A DNA stretch of 64,000 bases. Source: Microglena sp. YARC. Lineage: Eukaryota; Chlorophyta; Chlorophyceae; Chlamydomonadales; Chlamydomonadaceae. The stretch covers positions 27,118,003 through 27,182,002 of the forward strand of contig CM039463.1 of NCBI GenBank assembly GCA_022414725.1, written 5' to 3'. A model generated the notes under the pieces. It ran no database searches, was not told the DNA's origin, and worked only from the letters and a program-made list of their open reading frames with translations. Shown piece after piece: positions 63,981 to 64,000 of this stretch (positions are counted from its first letter, which is position 1; each line of letters starts with the position of its first letter). The translations under genes and the position numbers were made by a program.

Positions 63981-64000
63981 ACTCCTTCCCCTCCTCCTCC

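Overview
The window is eukaryotic nuclear DNA from a photosynthetic organism, most likely a green alga. It carries spliced genes on both strands, two of which (secE and an ABC1-type kinase) belong to plastid families. Coding density is very low, and the rest is minisatellites, (TG)n/poly-G tracts and short transposons. A large-genome prasinophyte is my guess for the lineage; the sequence alone cannot settle it.

Three spliced genes can be reconstructed with consistent intron phases. (1) A nuclear secE for the plastid Sec translocase, minus strand, 27884 to 21710, four exons, 147 residues. (2) A divergently oriented plus-strand gene from 28391 to about 36627 or beyond, encoding a single-pass membrane protein with a short N-terminal domain, one membrane segment and a long SPPP-type proline-rich region. 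(3) An ABC1/UbiB-type atypical kinase, minus strand, 62388 to 40398, with 18 exons recognised (about 699 codons); the start codon was not found. Its [23 protein letters not shown] and DFG motifs are all present, and all 17 junctions agree in phase.

The most unusual feature is what fills the introns. Almost every intron of all three genes contains tandem or dispersed partial copies of the neighbouring exon edge, either its 3' end plus 5' splice donor or its 5' end plus acceptor. Copies occur from one up to about fourteen times, each array confined to its own intron. Some copies stay in frame with usable splice sites. The introns seem to have grown by repeated duplication of their own splice junctions.

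From 1 to 21.7 kb no conventional gene was reconstructed. This part holds repeats and mobile elements: three or more families of hAT-like miniature elements with 8-bp target duplications, a 2.27-kb hAT-type element carrying a nested short LTR element, a TA-flanked element nested in a hAT MITE, a Mutator-like element with long inverted repeats, a compact element with an IS630/Tc1-like helix-turn-helix ORF, and a tRNA-derived SINE with 10-14 bp target duplications. A small secreted cysteine-rich ORF (17997-18398) is the best gene candidate here.

Between 37.3 and 40.4 kb and beyond 62.4 kb lie more dispersed repeats and no recognised gene, although the 5' exon or exons of the kinase probably lie past 62.4 kb.
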